This document shows positions 25,624 to 32,287 of a stretch of DNA of 64,000 bases, piece after piece (position 1 is the stretch's first letter; each line of letters begins with the position of its first letter). Source of the DNA: Flavobacterium hydatis. GTDB lineage: Bacteria; Bacteroidota; Bacteroidia; Flavobacteriales; Flavobacteriaceae. The notes beneath the pieces were generated by a model, which was given only the letters and a program-made list of their open reading frames with translations, ran no database searches and was not told where the DNA came from. The DNA is taken from positions 62,001 to 126,000 of the forward strand of contig NZ_JPRM01000024.1 in the NCBI RefSeq assembly GCF_000737695.1, written 5' to 3'. A program made the translations under genes and the position numbers.

Positions 25624-26343
25624 ATGGAATTATTTAATTCACAAGGTCAAAATGTAACAAAATCGCCTGTCTTACTTGTAACTAAGGCAATCGGTTCTCT
25701 TATCGTTTCTACTTCACTTGATGTAGAAGCATTGACAACTGAGCAAATCAGTATCGAGGTCGAGAAGTTGACAGGGAATTTACAAATCACAAAAGGTTTT
25801 ATGTCTTTAGCAGATTTTATCTACTTGACTACTTTCAATGGGGATGCAGTAACTGCAGACACAAATTACAAAACAACTGCAGAGTGTGAAATCTGCGAAG
25901 ATGGTGCAATTTTCTTAAATGAAAAAGATGTTATTAAAATTCAATTAACAGGTCTTAAAACTGATGAGACTTATGTTTTAAATGGCATTGAAATGCCACA
26001 AACATCAGAAAAAACGCTTTCATTCGAAAACAAATCGATGGCATCAGATGAAAAGAACAAAGTTTTTGATATCTACCATTGCGATTTAGCCCTTTTAGAC
26101 AATTCAAACACAATTGAAGAGGTTTCATATACCTATTTAAATGATGTGGTAGTAAGATACACTTTGCATGAATTAAGAGTATTAAGTCGTTCTGTTGACC
26201 CAGTTGCGTATGTTAAACAAGATGGTATGGTAAAAAGTGGTTTTGGTGCAAAATTACAACTTCCATTATTTGGTGTTAGATCTGTTGAAATTAGAAAAGC
26301 GCAAGGTTCTATCGTAAATCTTTTAACAAGATTGGAGGCTTAA
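25624..26343 (+). CDS. Putative major virion protein
   Basis: A 239-residue soluble, acidic protein with alternating short hydrophobic strands throughout and few long helices, consistent with a beta-sandwich or jelly-roll. It has a CEIC pair near residue 90. It is the first and largest gene of the late block, begins after a terminator, and is followed one base later by the pilot-like gene. These traits make it the best capsid candidate of the element. I recognise no family signature, so the call is by position and composition only; a spike protein is the alternative. Confidence 0.45.
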   Translation: MELFNSQGQNVTKSPVLLVTKAIGSLIVSTSLDVEALTTEQISIEVEKLTGNLQITKGFMSLADFIYLTTFNGDAVTADTNYKTTAECEICEDGAIFLNEKDVIKIQLTGLKTDETYVLNGIEMPQTSEKTLSFENKSMASDEKNKVFDIYHCDLALLDNSNTIEEVSYTYLNDVVVRYTLHELRVLSRSVDPVAYVKQDGMVKSGFGAKLQLPLFGVRSVEIRKAQGSIVNLLTRLEA

Positions 26344-26344
26344 T

Positions 26345-26860
26345 ATGGGGTTCTTCAAAAAATTAGGAAACGCAGTAAAAAAGGGCGTTAAACAAATATC
26401 CCTTAAAAACGCTGTTAAATTTGGTACTCCCCTATTAGGAGCAATACCAGTCGTTGGTTCTACATTAAAAGATGTTGTTACAGGTATTTCAGAAGCCGAC
26501 CAATTGAGAAAACAAGCACGTGAAGCCGAAGAACAAGGAAAACTTGCAGATGCACAAGCTTTACAACAACAAGCTGATTATTTAGCGCAATTGAAAGGTG
26601 CACAAGTTGGACAACAAGCGGGAGGTGTCATTAAAGCATTTACAAAAGGTGCTACAGACGAAATGCTTGCATCGGTTTCTAATACTTCAAAAGAGTTTGT
26701 TGGTAATGTTGGTGCTTCTGTAGCTGACCAGTCTATTAAGGCTTGGTTTAAAAAGCATTGGAAAAACATGCTAATTGCTTTGTGTGCTATAATTGGCGGT
26801 GTTTACATCTACAGAAAATCAAAAGCAGACAAGAAAAAATCATTTAATCGTAGAAAATAA
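26345..26860 (+). CDS. Putative DNA pilot/minor virion protein with C-terminal membrane segment
   Basis: A 171-residue protein. It has a basic amphipathic N-terminus (FFKKLGNAVKKGVKQI), a Gly-rich hydrophobic stretch (TPLLGAIPVVGSTLKDVV, about 28-45), an Ala/Gln-rich coiled region (about 50-90) and one C-terminal membrane helix (MLIALCAIIGGVYIY, about 142-156) with a basic tail. This resembles DNA pilot proteins of small icosahedral phages in layout, not in proven homology. Its stop overlaps the next start (TAATG), showing translational coupling. Confidence 0.5.
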   Translation: MGFFKKLGNAVKKGVKQISLKNAVKFGTPLLGAIPVVGSTLKDVVTGISEADQLRKQAREAEEQGKLADAQALQQQADYLAQLKGAQVGQQAGGVIKAFTKGATDEMLASVSNTSKEFVGNVGASVADQSIKAWFKKHWKNMLIALCAIIGGVYIYRKSKADKKKSFNRRK

Positions 26861-27039
26861 TGAAAGCATTATTAGGTACTGTCGGAATTGGAGCAATAGA
26901 GGGGGTTCAACATCTCCCCGCTCCAAACGTCACCATGGAGATTGTAAAAGTTGTTGTTCAAGTAATACTTGGAGTTGCAACACTTTTCAAAATGTTTAAA
27001 AAACCAAAAGAAGTAATTAGTAATCAAAATCAACAATAA
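26860..27039 (+). CDS. Small membrane protein (59 aa)
   Basis: Starts in the TAATG overlap with the previous gene and ends in a TAATG overlap with the next, which is strong evidence that it is translated. The peptide runs MKALLGTVGIGAIEG, then a single hydrophobic helix near residues 28-44 (IVKVVVQVILGVATLF) and a Lys/Gln/Asn-rich tail. Likely a virion or assembly membrane protein of the element. Confidence 0.6.
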   Translation: MKALLGTVGIGAIEGVQHLPAPNVTMEIVKVVVQVILGVATLFKMFKKPKEVISNQNQQ

Positions 27040-27527
27040 TGGCTCAACAACAGTACTACAGAGGTAATGATGGTAATTTCTACCCTGTACAGAACCAAAG
27101 CAACCATTCAAATAATAACAATCATTCAAATGGTCAGAAACCAATTTATAAACGTAGCGGTGCTGTTTACTCACGGATCAGAAATGGAAATTTCGAGGGT
27201 GACACAATTGTAAATGCATGGCGTTCAACAAAATTGGGATTAATGAAAGCTACTGTTGCACCGTACAGCGGTCAGGGTGGTAAAGGTCGAGAAATCGTAA
27301 ATTCATCGGGTAAATCAGGTAATCAAGATAAAGAATATCAAAAAATGATTTGCACCATTCAAAACACTTCTTTAGGTACTAATCAAACTTATCATGTTTT
27401 AATGAATTTGAAAACTCAAGTTATCGTAATTCAAGAACTTGGTTTATGTATTACACCAAATGGAAGTGGAACAACCAAAAGCGGTAAACGTGTAACAGGT
27501 TATTTTGGTAAAAATTATAAATCATAA
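27039..27527 (+). CDS. Late-module protein with Asn/Gln/His-rich N-terminus
   Basis: A 162-residue protein. Residues 1-36 are very rich in Asn, Gln, Ser and His (NQSNHSNNNNHSNGQ), as in flexible tails. The remainder is basic with beta-strand pattern and Gly-rich turns (YSGQGGKGREIVNSSGKSG). Possibly a DNA-binding or capsid-associated protein. No family recognised. It is coupled to the preceding small membrane gene and closes a four-gene block ahead of a terminator. Confidence 0.55.
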   Translation: MAQQQYYRGNDGNFYPVQNQSNHSNNNNHSNGQKPIYKRSGAVYSRIRNGNFEGDTIVNAWRSTKLGLMKATVAPYSGQGGKGREIVNSSGKSGNQDKEYQKMICTIQNTSLGTNQTYHVLMNLKTQVIVIQELGLCITPNGSGTTKSGKRVTGYFGKNYKS

Positions 27528-27532
27528 ATCAT

Positions 27533-27563
27533 AAAGCCTTTATCACGGTAAAGGCTTTTTTTT
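27533..27563 (+). terminator. Intrinsic terminator inside the late module
   Basis: A perfect 10-bp stem, AAAGCCTTTA with TAAAGGCTTT, around TCACGG, followed by a T tract. It ends the four-gene block from 25624. Confidence 0.88.
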
Positions 27564-27586
27564 CAATCATCAATCAAAAAATCATT

Positions 27587-27751
27587 ATGAAAAAATTAGG
27601 TGGAATCGTAGGAGGTTTAAAGTTTATTTTAAAATATGCAGTTTACATTACCGCACTTATTAAAATTGTTCAATTCGCTATAGCAACTATAGACGAAATT
27701 AAAGAGCAAGAAGAGCCGAAAGAACCTGCAAAAATCGTAGAGCATGAGTAA
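27587..27751 (+). CDS. Small membrane protein (54 aa)
   Basis: Reads MKKLGGIVGGLKFILKYAVY, then ITALIKIVQFAIATIDEIKE and a Glu/Pro/Lys-rich tail. One hydrophobic helix covers about residues 6-34. It overlaps the start of the murein hydrolase gene by eight bases, and a small membrane protein coupled to a lytic enzyme is a possible holin, though this is speculative. Confidence 0.5.
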   Translation: MKKLGGIVGGLKFILKYAVYITALIKIVQFAIATIDEIKEQEEPKEPAKIVEHE

Positions 27752-28268
27752 GTCTTTTTTAAATAATCATAGCGTTAGAGGTCTTCGAAACAACAATCCG
27801 GGCAATTTGATTTATACAAATATCGCTTGGCAAGGAAAAATCCCAAAACCTCAGAGCAAAGATGCTAAATTTGAGCAATTTACTTCTATTACTTACGGTC
27901 TTCGTGCCATGTTGAAAGATTTAATCAATGACATCAATAAAGGTCAGAATACTGTTAGAAAACTCATAAACGAGTACGCACCAAAATCGGAAAACAATAC
28001 AGCCGATTACATCAAAAGAGTATGTAATACCATCAAAGTTGACCCTGACGAGAAAATTACTGCTATAAACAATGATTTCTTAATCTTGCTTACTAGAGCA
28101 ATTTTAATGGTCGAATTAGGTAAAGCACACAAAGAAGTTACTGATACAGACATTAACGAAGCCTTACAGCTTTTAGGTGATGTTAGTACCACAAAATTGA
28201 AAGTCACTATCACAAAAGGATGGAAGATTTTCGCACCAGCAATACTTTTTGTTGTCTTTTTTTTTTAA
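27744..28268 (+). CDS. Membrane-anchored muralytic protein, RGLRNNNPGN family
   Basis: A 174-residue protein. RGLRNNNPGNLIYTNIAWQG (residues 10-29), FTSITYGLRAMLKDL (about 48-62) and ENNTADYIKRVC (about 88-99) are the conserved blocks of a lysozyme-like family found in phages, often annotated as virion or endolysin proteins that cut peptidoglycan. The last 15 residues form a hydrophobic helix (IFAPAILFVVFFF), so the protein would be anchored by its C-terminus, as suits a virion membrane or an exported lysin. It ends in a run of ten T residues. Catalytic residues are not certain. Confidence 0.65.
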   Translation: MSKSFLNNHSVRGLRNNNPGNLIYTNIAWQGKIPKPQSKDAKFEQFTSITYGLRAMLKDLINDINKGQNTVRKLINEYAPKSENNTADYIKRVCNTIKVDPDEKITAINNDFLILLTRAILMVELGKAHKEVTDTDINEALQLLGDVSTTKLKVTITKGWKIFAPAILFVVFFF

Positions 28269-28317
28269 TTAATCACTTTCACAATTCAAAATCTTTAACT
28301 AATAAATCAAAATCCAA

Positions 28318-28428
28318 ATGGAAAAATTAAAAACATTCGTAGTAGTAAATCAATTCGCAATCATCGTGTCTATTGTAATATCAGTCATTATCTTAGGATA
28401 TAAAGTACTAATTCAAGACAAAAAGTAA
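28318..28428 (+). CDS. Small single-pass membrane peptide (36 aa)
   Basis: MEKLKTFVVVNQFAIIVSIV followed by ISVIILGYKVLIQDKK: one membrane helix and a short basic cytoplasmic tail. It is three bases before the next tiny gene. Below usual gene-calling size but fits the string of small membrane proteins around it. Confidence 0.5.
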   Translation: MEKLKTFVVVNQFAIIVSIVISVIILGYKVLIQDKK

Positions 28429-28431
28429 AAC

Positions 28432-28554
28432 ATGCCGTTTTTACTACCACTTTTAGCACTATGGAGAGAGTTTAAAATACTCTCTCTTATAGGCTTTTTA
28501 CTTTTATTGTATATCGTTCATAAAGTTTTCAAAGATGAAGAAACCACAAAATAA
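28432..28554 (+). CDS. Small membrane peptide (40 aa)
   Basis: MPFLLPLLALWREFKILSLI followed by GFLLLLYIVHKVFKDEETTK: a hydrophobic N-terminus and a second hydrophobic stretch near residues 17-30. Its end overlaps the start of the next gene by 20 bases, which suggests coupled translation. Confidence 0.5.
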   Translation: MPFLLPLLALWREFKILSLIGFLLLLYIVHKVFKDEETTK

Positions 28555-29074
28555 AACAGATTACCCAGAAAAGATAATGCAGTTTCTTAAAAAGTACTGG
28601 CTTTTTATTACTGCAATATTAATCGGATATCCATATCTAAGAAGATACATTGAATCGCAATCGCAAAAAACTGATGAAGCCGTATTAGAAAATTCAGTAA
28701 AAGAGAAAGAAGCAAATGTAAATTACGTCAAAGAAATCAAACTAATTGACAATACCAATCCACTCACGCAAAATGCAAAAAGGCTTAAAATTACGGCTTC
28801 AAAAGATTTGCATGCAGCGTCACAAAGTTTAGCTTCAGATTTCGGAGTACAATACTCTGATAAAGGAAATTGGTACGATTTTTTAAATCCTAGAGGTTGG
28901 ACAGAAAATGATGTAAATATTCGAAAAACCTTAGTACTCTACAGGAACTATTTTCCTATCCTAGAGAAGCTATATTTTGAAGTTGATACAAATAGTCGTT
29001 CTCTGAGAAAAGATATCTTACAGTACTTAGATAAGGGCGAATTGACCTATTTACGTAAATATTTAAAAATCTAA
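28535..29074 (+). CDS. Membrane-anchored late protein
   Basis: A 179-residue protein with one membrane helix near residues 18-36 (KYWLFITAILIGYPYLRRY) and a mostly helical soluble remainder. No family recognised. Overlaps the upstream peptide gene and lies two bases before the next gene, so it is part of one transcript. A virion membrane or assembly role is likely from context only. Confidence 0.55.
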   Translation: MKKPQNKTDYPEKIMQFLKKYWLFITAILIGYPYLRRYIESQSQKTDEAVLENSVKEKEANVNYVKEIKLIDNTNPLTQNAKRLKITASKDLHAASQSLASDFGVQYSDKGNWYDFLNPRGWTENDVNIRKTLVLYRNYFPILEKLYFEVDTNSRSLRKDILQYLDKGELTYLRKYLKI

Positions 29075-29076
29075 TT

Positions 29077-29586
29077 ATGTATACACTATACTATGTTAAT
29101 GAAAATATGAACATTAACACTCTTGAAACCGCTTCATTAGATGAACCTTTACGAATCCCTGAAAGATTAATTTTTGTGGCTCTTCGAGAGGGTATTAATT
29201 TTATTAAAGAACCTCATAAATGTATTGCATTTACTGATTTTGAACGTTTAATCATGTCTAGTGATTATAATGATCTAAATTTCGTAAATGAATCACATTA
29301 TAGAAAGGAAAATACATATCTTGAACCATTGTGTCAGGTGAATCCTCCATTAATTTTGGATAGAGTTGAAACAGATGAAGCCTTTTGGAATTATCCAAAG
29401 CCTGTTTTGGTTTTAGGAAGTAAACTAGAAGAAGGTCCATATTATCCGCTCATAAGGGATAATGAATCAAGTTCAATGTTTATTAACAGCGCGCCCATGA
29501 TGACTAATGTCGATTATTGGGTTATGCTCAAAGATGTGGAAAAGGGCATTTTTTCTAATAAAAAACGTCATGCTATGCCTGTTTAA
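29077..29586 (+). CDS. Unknown late protein
   Basis: A 169-residue acidic soluble protein without membrane segment, signal peptide or recognised motif. It begins two bases after the previous stop and is the last of the tightly packed genes. It could be a receptor-binding or other structural protein, but the sequence does not decide. Confidence 0.5.
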   Translation: MYTLYYVNENMNINTLETASLDEPLRIPERLIFVALREGINFIKEPHKCIAFTDFERLIMSSDYNDLNFVNESHYRKENTYLEPLCQVNPPLILDRVETDEAFWNYPKPVLVLGSKLEEGPYYPLIRDNESSSMFINSAPMMTNVDYWVMLKDVEKGIFSNKKRHAMPV

Positions 29587-29615
29587 AAATTTAACATTTA
29601 ATTTAAATAAATATG

Positions 29616-29623
29616 TATATTTG
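29616..29623 (+). promoter_or_regulatory. Predicted -7 element ahead of hairpin transcript
   Basis: TATATTTG fits TAnnTTTG exactly. A transcript from here would begin near 29630, at the first conserved hairpin, and lead to the two small genes at 29687 and 29808. No -33 TTG is evident. Confidence 0.45.
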
Positions 29624-29640
29624 TATAAACTTCAAGGAGG

Positions 29641-29680
29641 GGCAAAAGTAGTGGAATACTTCTCTCGGCGATAAAAATCT
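29641..29680 (+). other. Conserved hairpin copy 1 (origin, packaging or RNA element)
   Basis: GTA-GTGGAA-TAC forms the core at 29648-29659, extended by AA/TT on each side, followed after 10 bases by GATAAAAATCT (29670-29680). The same core and the same downstream word recur at 30089-30124. Conserved loop and flank in two non-coding places suggest a replication origin, a packaging signal or a structured RNA. Confidence 0.55.
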
Positions 29681-29686
29681 CATATC

Positions 29687-29797
29687 ATGTATATTTCCAA
29701 AACTATTTATACCAATAGTATGCTCATTAATTTGGGTGTACTATTTTTTTTTATCTCTTACCTCCTACTAGGTCCCTTTATTTTTTTTTATCTCTAA
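29687..29797 (+). CDS. Possible small hydrophobic peptide (36 aa)
   Basis: Reads MYISKTIYTNSMLINLGVLF then a hydrophobic segment rich in Phe and Leu (FFISYLLLGPFIFFYL). It lies 11 bases before the next gene and downstream of a predicted promoter. Low-complexity T runs make a chance frame possible. Confidence 0.35.
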   Translation: MYISKTIYTNSMLINLGVLFFFISYLLLGPFIFFYL

Positions 29798-29807
29798 CCC
29801 CTATCAC

Positions 29808-30059
29808 ATGGAAGATTTTAAAAAGAAGAATGATTACTCAGTAACGGTATATCAAAATCAACAGAAAAGACTCTTTACAGAGTATGTGCATAACATTTAC
29901 ACTTACGCTCAATGGCTTAAAAAACAGTCTATAGCGTGGGATTACTTATTAGTTTACGTTAGGCGCACAAGACAAATCCTTTGTTACTATAAAAATGGGG
30001 ATTTTTTAGACTCCTACCCCACTTTCAAGAGTAGGGGCAGAGTTAAAAACAACTGGTAA
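29808..30059 (+). CDS. Small basic phage protein (83 aa)
   Basis: An 83-residue basic protein rich in Tyr, Lys and Arg (VRRTRQILCYYKNG, FKSRGRVKNNW), with an internal YTYAQWLKKQ. No family recognised. Last gene of the element, just before the second conserved hairpin. The charge suggests nucleic-acid binding. Confidence 0.45.
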   Translation: MEDFKKKNDYSVTVYQNQQKRLFTEYVHNIYTYAQWLKKQSIAWDYLLVYVRRTRQILCYYKNGDFLDSYPTFKSRGRVKNNW

Positions 30060-30073
30060 TATTATAAACAAAA

Positions 30074-30124
30074 AAAGAGCCTCAAACGGTAGTGGAATAC
30101 CTCGGCTCTCATTGATAAAAATCT
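30074..30124 (+). other. Conserved hairpin copy 2 near the right end
   Basis: A two-tier stem: outer AGAGCC with GGCTCT, inner GGTA with TACC around loop GTGGAA. It is followed by GATAAAAATCT at 30114-30124. It shares 12 core bases and the downstream word with copy 1 and ends 36 bp before the right dif-like site. Confidence 0.6.
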
Positions 30125-30159
30125 ATGACAAAGATAATACAATTTTTGAATTTCCAAAC

Positions 30160-30187
30160 ACATAATATAAATTATAGTTCATTTATA
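30160..30187 (+). repeat. Right dif-like attachment site
   Basis: Direct repeat of the left site with 26 of 28 bases identical. Arms CAAACACATAA and TTATAGTTCAT flank the same spacer TATAAA. The outer left arm differs from the left-end copy and the right arm differs at one base, so the four half-sites can be assigned to chromosome and phage. Confidence 0.75.
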
Positions 30188-30210
30188 TACTAGCTTAAAT
30201 GGGAACAAAT

Positions 30211-30240
30211 AAAAAACCACCTTATTGCTAAGATGGTTTA
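30211..30240 (-). terminator. Terminator of the small secreted-protein gene
   Basis: AACCACCTTA and TAAGATGGTT pair with one mismatch around TTGC; on the minus strand the stem is followed by six T residues. It lies just downstream of the gene at 30259-30672. Confidence 0.6.
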
Positions 30241-30258
30241 CTTATAATATAAATAATG

Positions 30259-30672
30259 TTAATATTTCTTTAGATAAACAGATTTTCCGTTTATAAAAAC
30301 TTCATATTGATTTTTGTCATCATAAAAAACCGTTTTATAAACATCTCCTTTAAACAGAGAAATGTCTCCACGAGTTCTTCCGTCAGTTTTTGTTGTATAA
30401 TCAAATTTGATTGATTTATTATACGGCCCAACTGCCAAACTATAATCTGAAAATGGTGTTCCTTTTAAATCGAATTCTTGTCTAGAATCGATAATTTTTC
30501 CGTCTGAATAAAAATTTGTTATTTGTTTTGTAAGCGGAATATCAGGATAAAACTGATTTACTTTTTTAATAAATTCATACTGCTCAACGCTTACAGGCTC
30601 AATTTTGGAAGTAATTGTCTGAGAAAAAGAAATTGTAGTAACTAATAGTAATAATAAGGCACATCTTTTCAT
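30259..30672 (-). CDS. Small secreted protein of unknown function
   Basis: A 137-residue protein with a clear signal peptide (MKRCALLLLLVTTISFS), so it is exported. The mature part is beta-rich and Tyr/Lys-rich with repeated short strands (FYSDGKIIDSRQEFDLKGTP, ISLFKGDVYKTVFYDDKNQYEV), somewhat like repeats of bacterial YwqK/MORN-type proteins, but no clear family. First chromosomal gene to the right of the prophage. Confidence 0.7.
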   Translation of the reverse strand: MKRCALLLLLVTTISFSQTITSKIEPVSVEQYEFIKKVNQFYPDIPLTKQITNFYSDGKIIDSRQEFDLKGTPFSDYSLAVGPYNKSIKFDYTTKTDGRTRGDISLFKGDVYKTVFYDDKNQYEVFINGKSVYLKKY

Positions 30673-30782
30673 AATTGATAATTTTAAATTAATAATTATA
30701 GCCCTTTACAAAGCTAACTATGTTAAAAAAATGGTTTTTTCATTAAAAATTTCTTTAATGAATTAACAAGGTACGAAATATT

Positions 30783-30790
30783 TATCTTTG
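30783..30790 (+). promoter_or_regulatory. Predicted -7 element of the Bcr/CflA gene
   Basis: TATCTTTG matches TAnnTTTG and lies 32 bp upstream of the start at 30823. No -33 element of the standard spacing was found. Confidence 0.45.
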
Positions 30791-30822
30791 CCATGAAATA
30801 AAAAAAATATTTTTAAAATACA

Positions 30823-32052
30823 ATGACTACAAAAAAATACATTCAACTTATACTTATTTTAGGTTCTCTAACTGCTTTAGGACCATTTTCTATTGATATG
30901 TATTTACCTGGTTTCTCTGATATTGCAAAAGACTTAAATACCTCTGTTGCAAAAGTTTCAATGAGTTTATCTAGTTATTTTATAGGAATTTCGGCTGGAC
31001 AATTACTTTATGGTCCGCTATTAGACAGATTCGGACGTAAAAAACCGTTATTTGTTGGATTACTAGTTTACATCTTGGCTTCCTTAGGATGTATTTTTGT
31101 TACTGATATTGATACTTTTATTGGTTTACGTTTTCTTCAAGCTGTTGGTAGTTGTGCTGCAACTGTTGCTTCTGTAGCTATGGTTCGTGATCTTTTTCCT
31201 GTAAAAGATATTTCTAAAGTATTTTCTATGTTAATGCTTGTTGTGGGTCTTTCGCCAATGCTTGCGCCAACTATTGGTGGTTATGTAACATCATATTCTG
31301 GTTGGCACACTGTATTCTTTATATTAATGTGTATGGGAATCGTTATTTTATTGGCTTCGCAAATTGGTTTACCAAACACTCACAAACCGGATACATCTAT
31401 TTCATTAAAACCAAAACCTATTATTGCCAACTTCCTTAAAGTGGTAAAAGAACCTCAGTTTTTTACTTACGCTTTTACTGGTGCTGTATCTTTTTCTGGA
31501 TTATTTACTTATGTAGCGTCCTCTCCTATCGTTTTTATGGATATTTTTAAGGTTGATGCTAAAGTTTATGGTTGGATTTTTGCCTTTATGTCATTGAGTT
31601 TCATTGGTGCTAGCCAGCTTAATTCTTTTTTATTAAGAAAGTTTTCTAGTGAGCAAATGATATTTGGTGCGTTGATTACTCAATCTGTAATTAGTATTGT
31701 ATTCTTGATTTTGGCAATGAATAATCTTCTAGGTTTATATGAAACAATTGGTATGTTGTTTATTTATCTTGCTTGTTTAGGGATTTCGAATCCTAATACT
31801 GCTGGTCTTACAATGGCACCTTTTGCAAGAAATGCTGGAAGCGCGTCGGCATTAATGGGTGCGATTCAGCTTGGTTTAGGCGCTATTGCATCATTTGCAG
31901 TTGGTATATTTGTTGTAAACTCTATTATTCCGATGGTTGCCATCATGACTACAACTACAATTACAGCATTTATAATTTTAAATATCGGTAAACGTTTTAT
32001 AAAAGAAAAAATTGCTGCTTCTAATGATGAAGAAACAGCAATGATTCATTAA
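30823..32052 (+). CDS. Bcr/CflA-type multidrug efflux MFS transporter
   Basis: A 409-residue inner-membrane carrier with 12 predicted helices. It opens with LILGSLTALGPFSIDMYLPGF, the hallmark N-terminus of the Bcr/CflA drug:proton antiporters, and has MFS motif A in YGPLLDRFGRKKPLFVGL (about residues 62-79) and the motif-C-like LGLSPMLAPTIGGY stretch in helix 5. Such proteins export chloramphenicol, bicyclomycin or similar compounds; the actual substrate is unknown. A single gene with its own predicted promoter. Confidence 0.88.
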   Translation: MTTKKYIQLILILGSLTALGPFSIDMYLPGFSDIAKDLNTSVAKVSMSLSSYFIGISAGQLLYGPLLDRFGRKKPLFVGLLVYILASLGCIFVTDIDTFIGLRFLQAVGSCAATVASVAMVRDLFPVKDISKVFSMLMLVVGLSPMLAPTIGGYVTSYSGWHTVFFILMCMGIVILLASQIGLPNTHKPDTSISLKPKPIIANFLKVVKEPQFFTYAFTGAVSFSGLFTYVASSPIVFMDIFKVDAKVYGWIFAFMSLSFIGASQLNSFLLRKFSSEQMIFGALITQSVISIVFLILAMNNLLGLYETIGMLFIYLACLGISNPNTAGLTMAPFARNAGSASALMGAIQLGLGAIASFAVGIFVVNSIIPMVAIMTTTTITAFIILNIGKRFIKEKIAASNDEETAMIH

Positions 32053-32287
32053 TAAAATATAGTTTGTACAGAGGAACGCGGATTAAACGGATTTAAAAAA
32101 CTATAAGATGTCGCTCCGCTGGAACTTCTAATGAAAAATAAAATTTAGATTATTTACTCCATCTTAACTCTTTGCTAAAGAAACGCGCAATACGGATTTA
32201 CAGAAATAAAAACACGGATTAAAAGATAAAAATCTGTTTAATCCGTGTTCTTCTAGACCAAGTAAATCTGAGTCCGAAAAATCTCTT
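32053..32287. repeat. Intergenic repeat with hairpin between convergent genes
   Basis: Holds another copy of the GCGGATTAAACGG-type degenerate repeat. Arms AACACGGATTAAA (32211-32223) and TTTAATCCGTGTT (32237-32249) form a perfect 13-bp stem that could terminate both flanking transcripts. Confidence 0.6.

Larger units (their letters stand above)
23240..30187 (+). mobile_element. 6.92-kb Xer/dif-type integrated ssDNA-phage-like prophage
   Basis: The element is bounded by a 28-bp direct repeat (23240-23267 and 30160-30187), 6920 bp apart. All genes inside are on the + strand: a rolling-circle type Rep, small Cys-rich and HTH-like proteins, a likely capsid gene, a pilot-like protein, a murein hydrolase and at least six short membrane proteins. 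There is no integrase, transposase, tail, large terminase, portal or Zot-like ATPase. The repeat resembles a XerCD dif site, so integration by host XerC/XerD is inferred. Size and gene style fit small tailless ssDNA phages of flavobacteria such as FLiP or the Cellulophaga Obscuriviridae; no sequence search supports a firm family. Confidence 0.85.

Noticed and set aside
26578..26769. Minus-strand frame within the pilot-like gene, and similar antisense frames across leu, ilv and his genes
   Set aside because: They overlap well-supported genes on the opposite strand and show no motif or independent start signal.
28240..28330. Programmed frameshift at ten T residues ending the lysin gene
   Set aside because: A slip would extend the protein into AT-rich non-coding sequence with no domain; the normal stop right after the membrane helix is sensible.
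23240..30187. Classical filamentous (inovirus) prophage
   Set aside because: Rep and small membrane proteins would fit, but no Zot/pI-like ATPase with Walker motifs is present and a muralytic protein is encoded, which is unusual for inoviruses.
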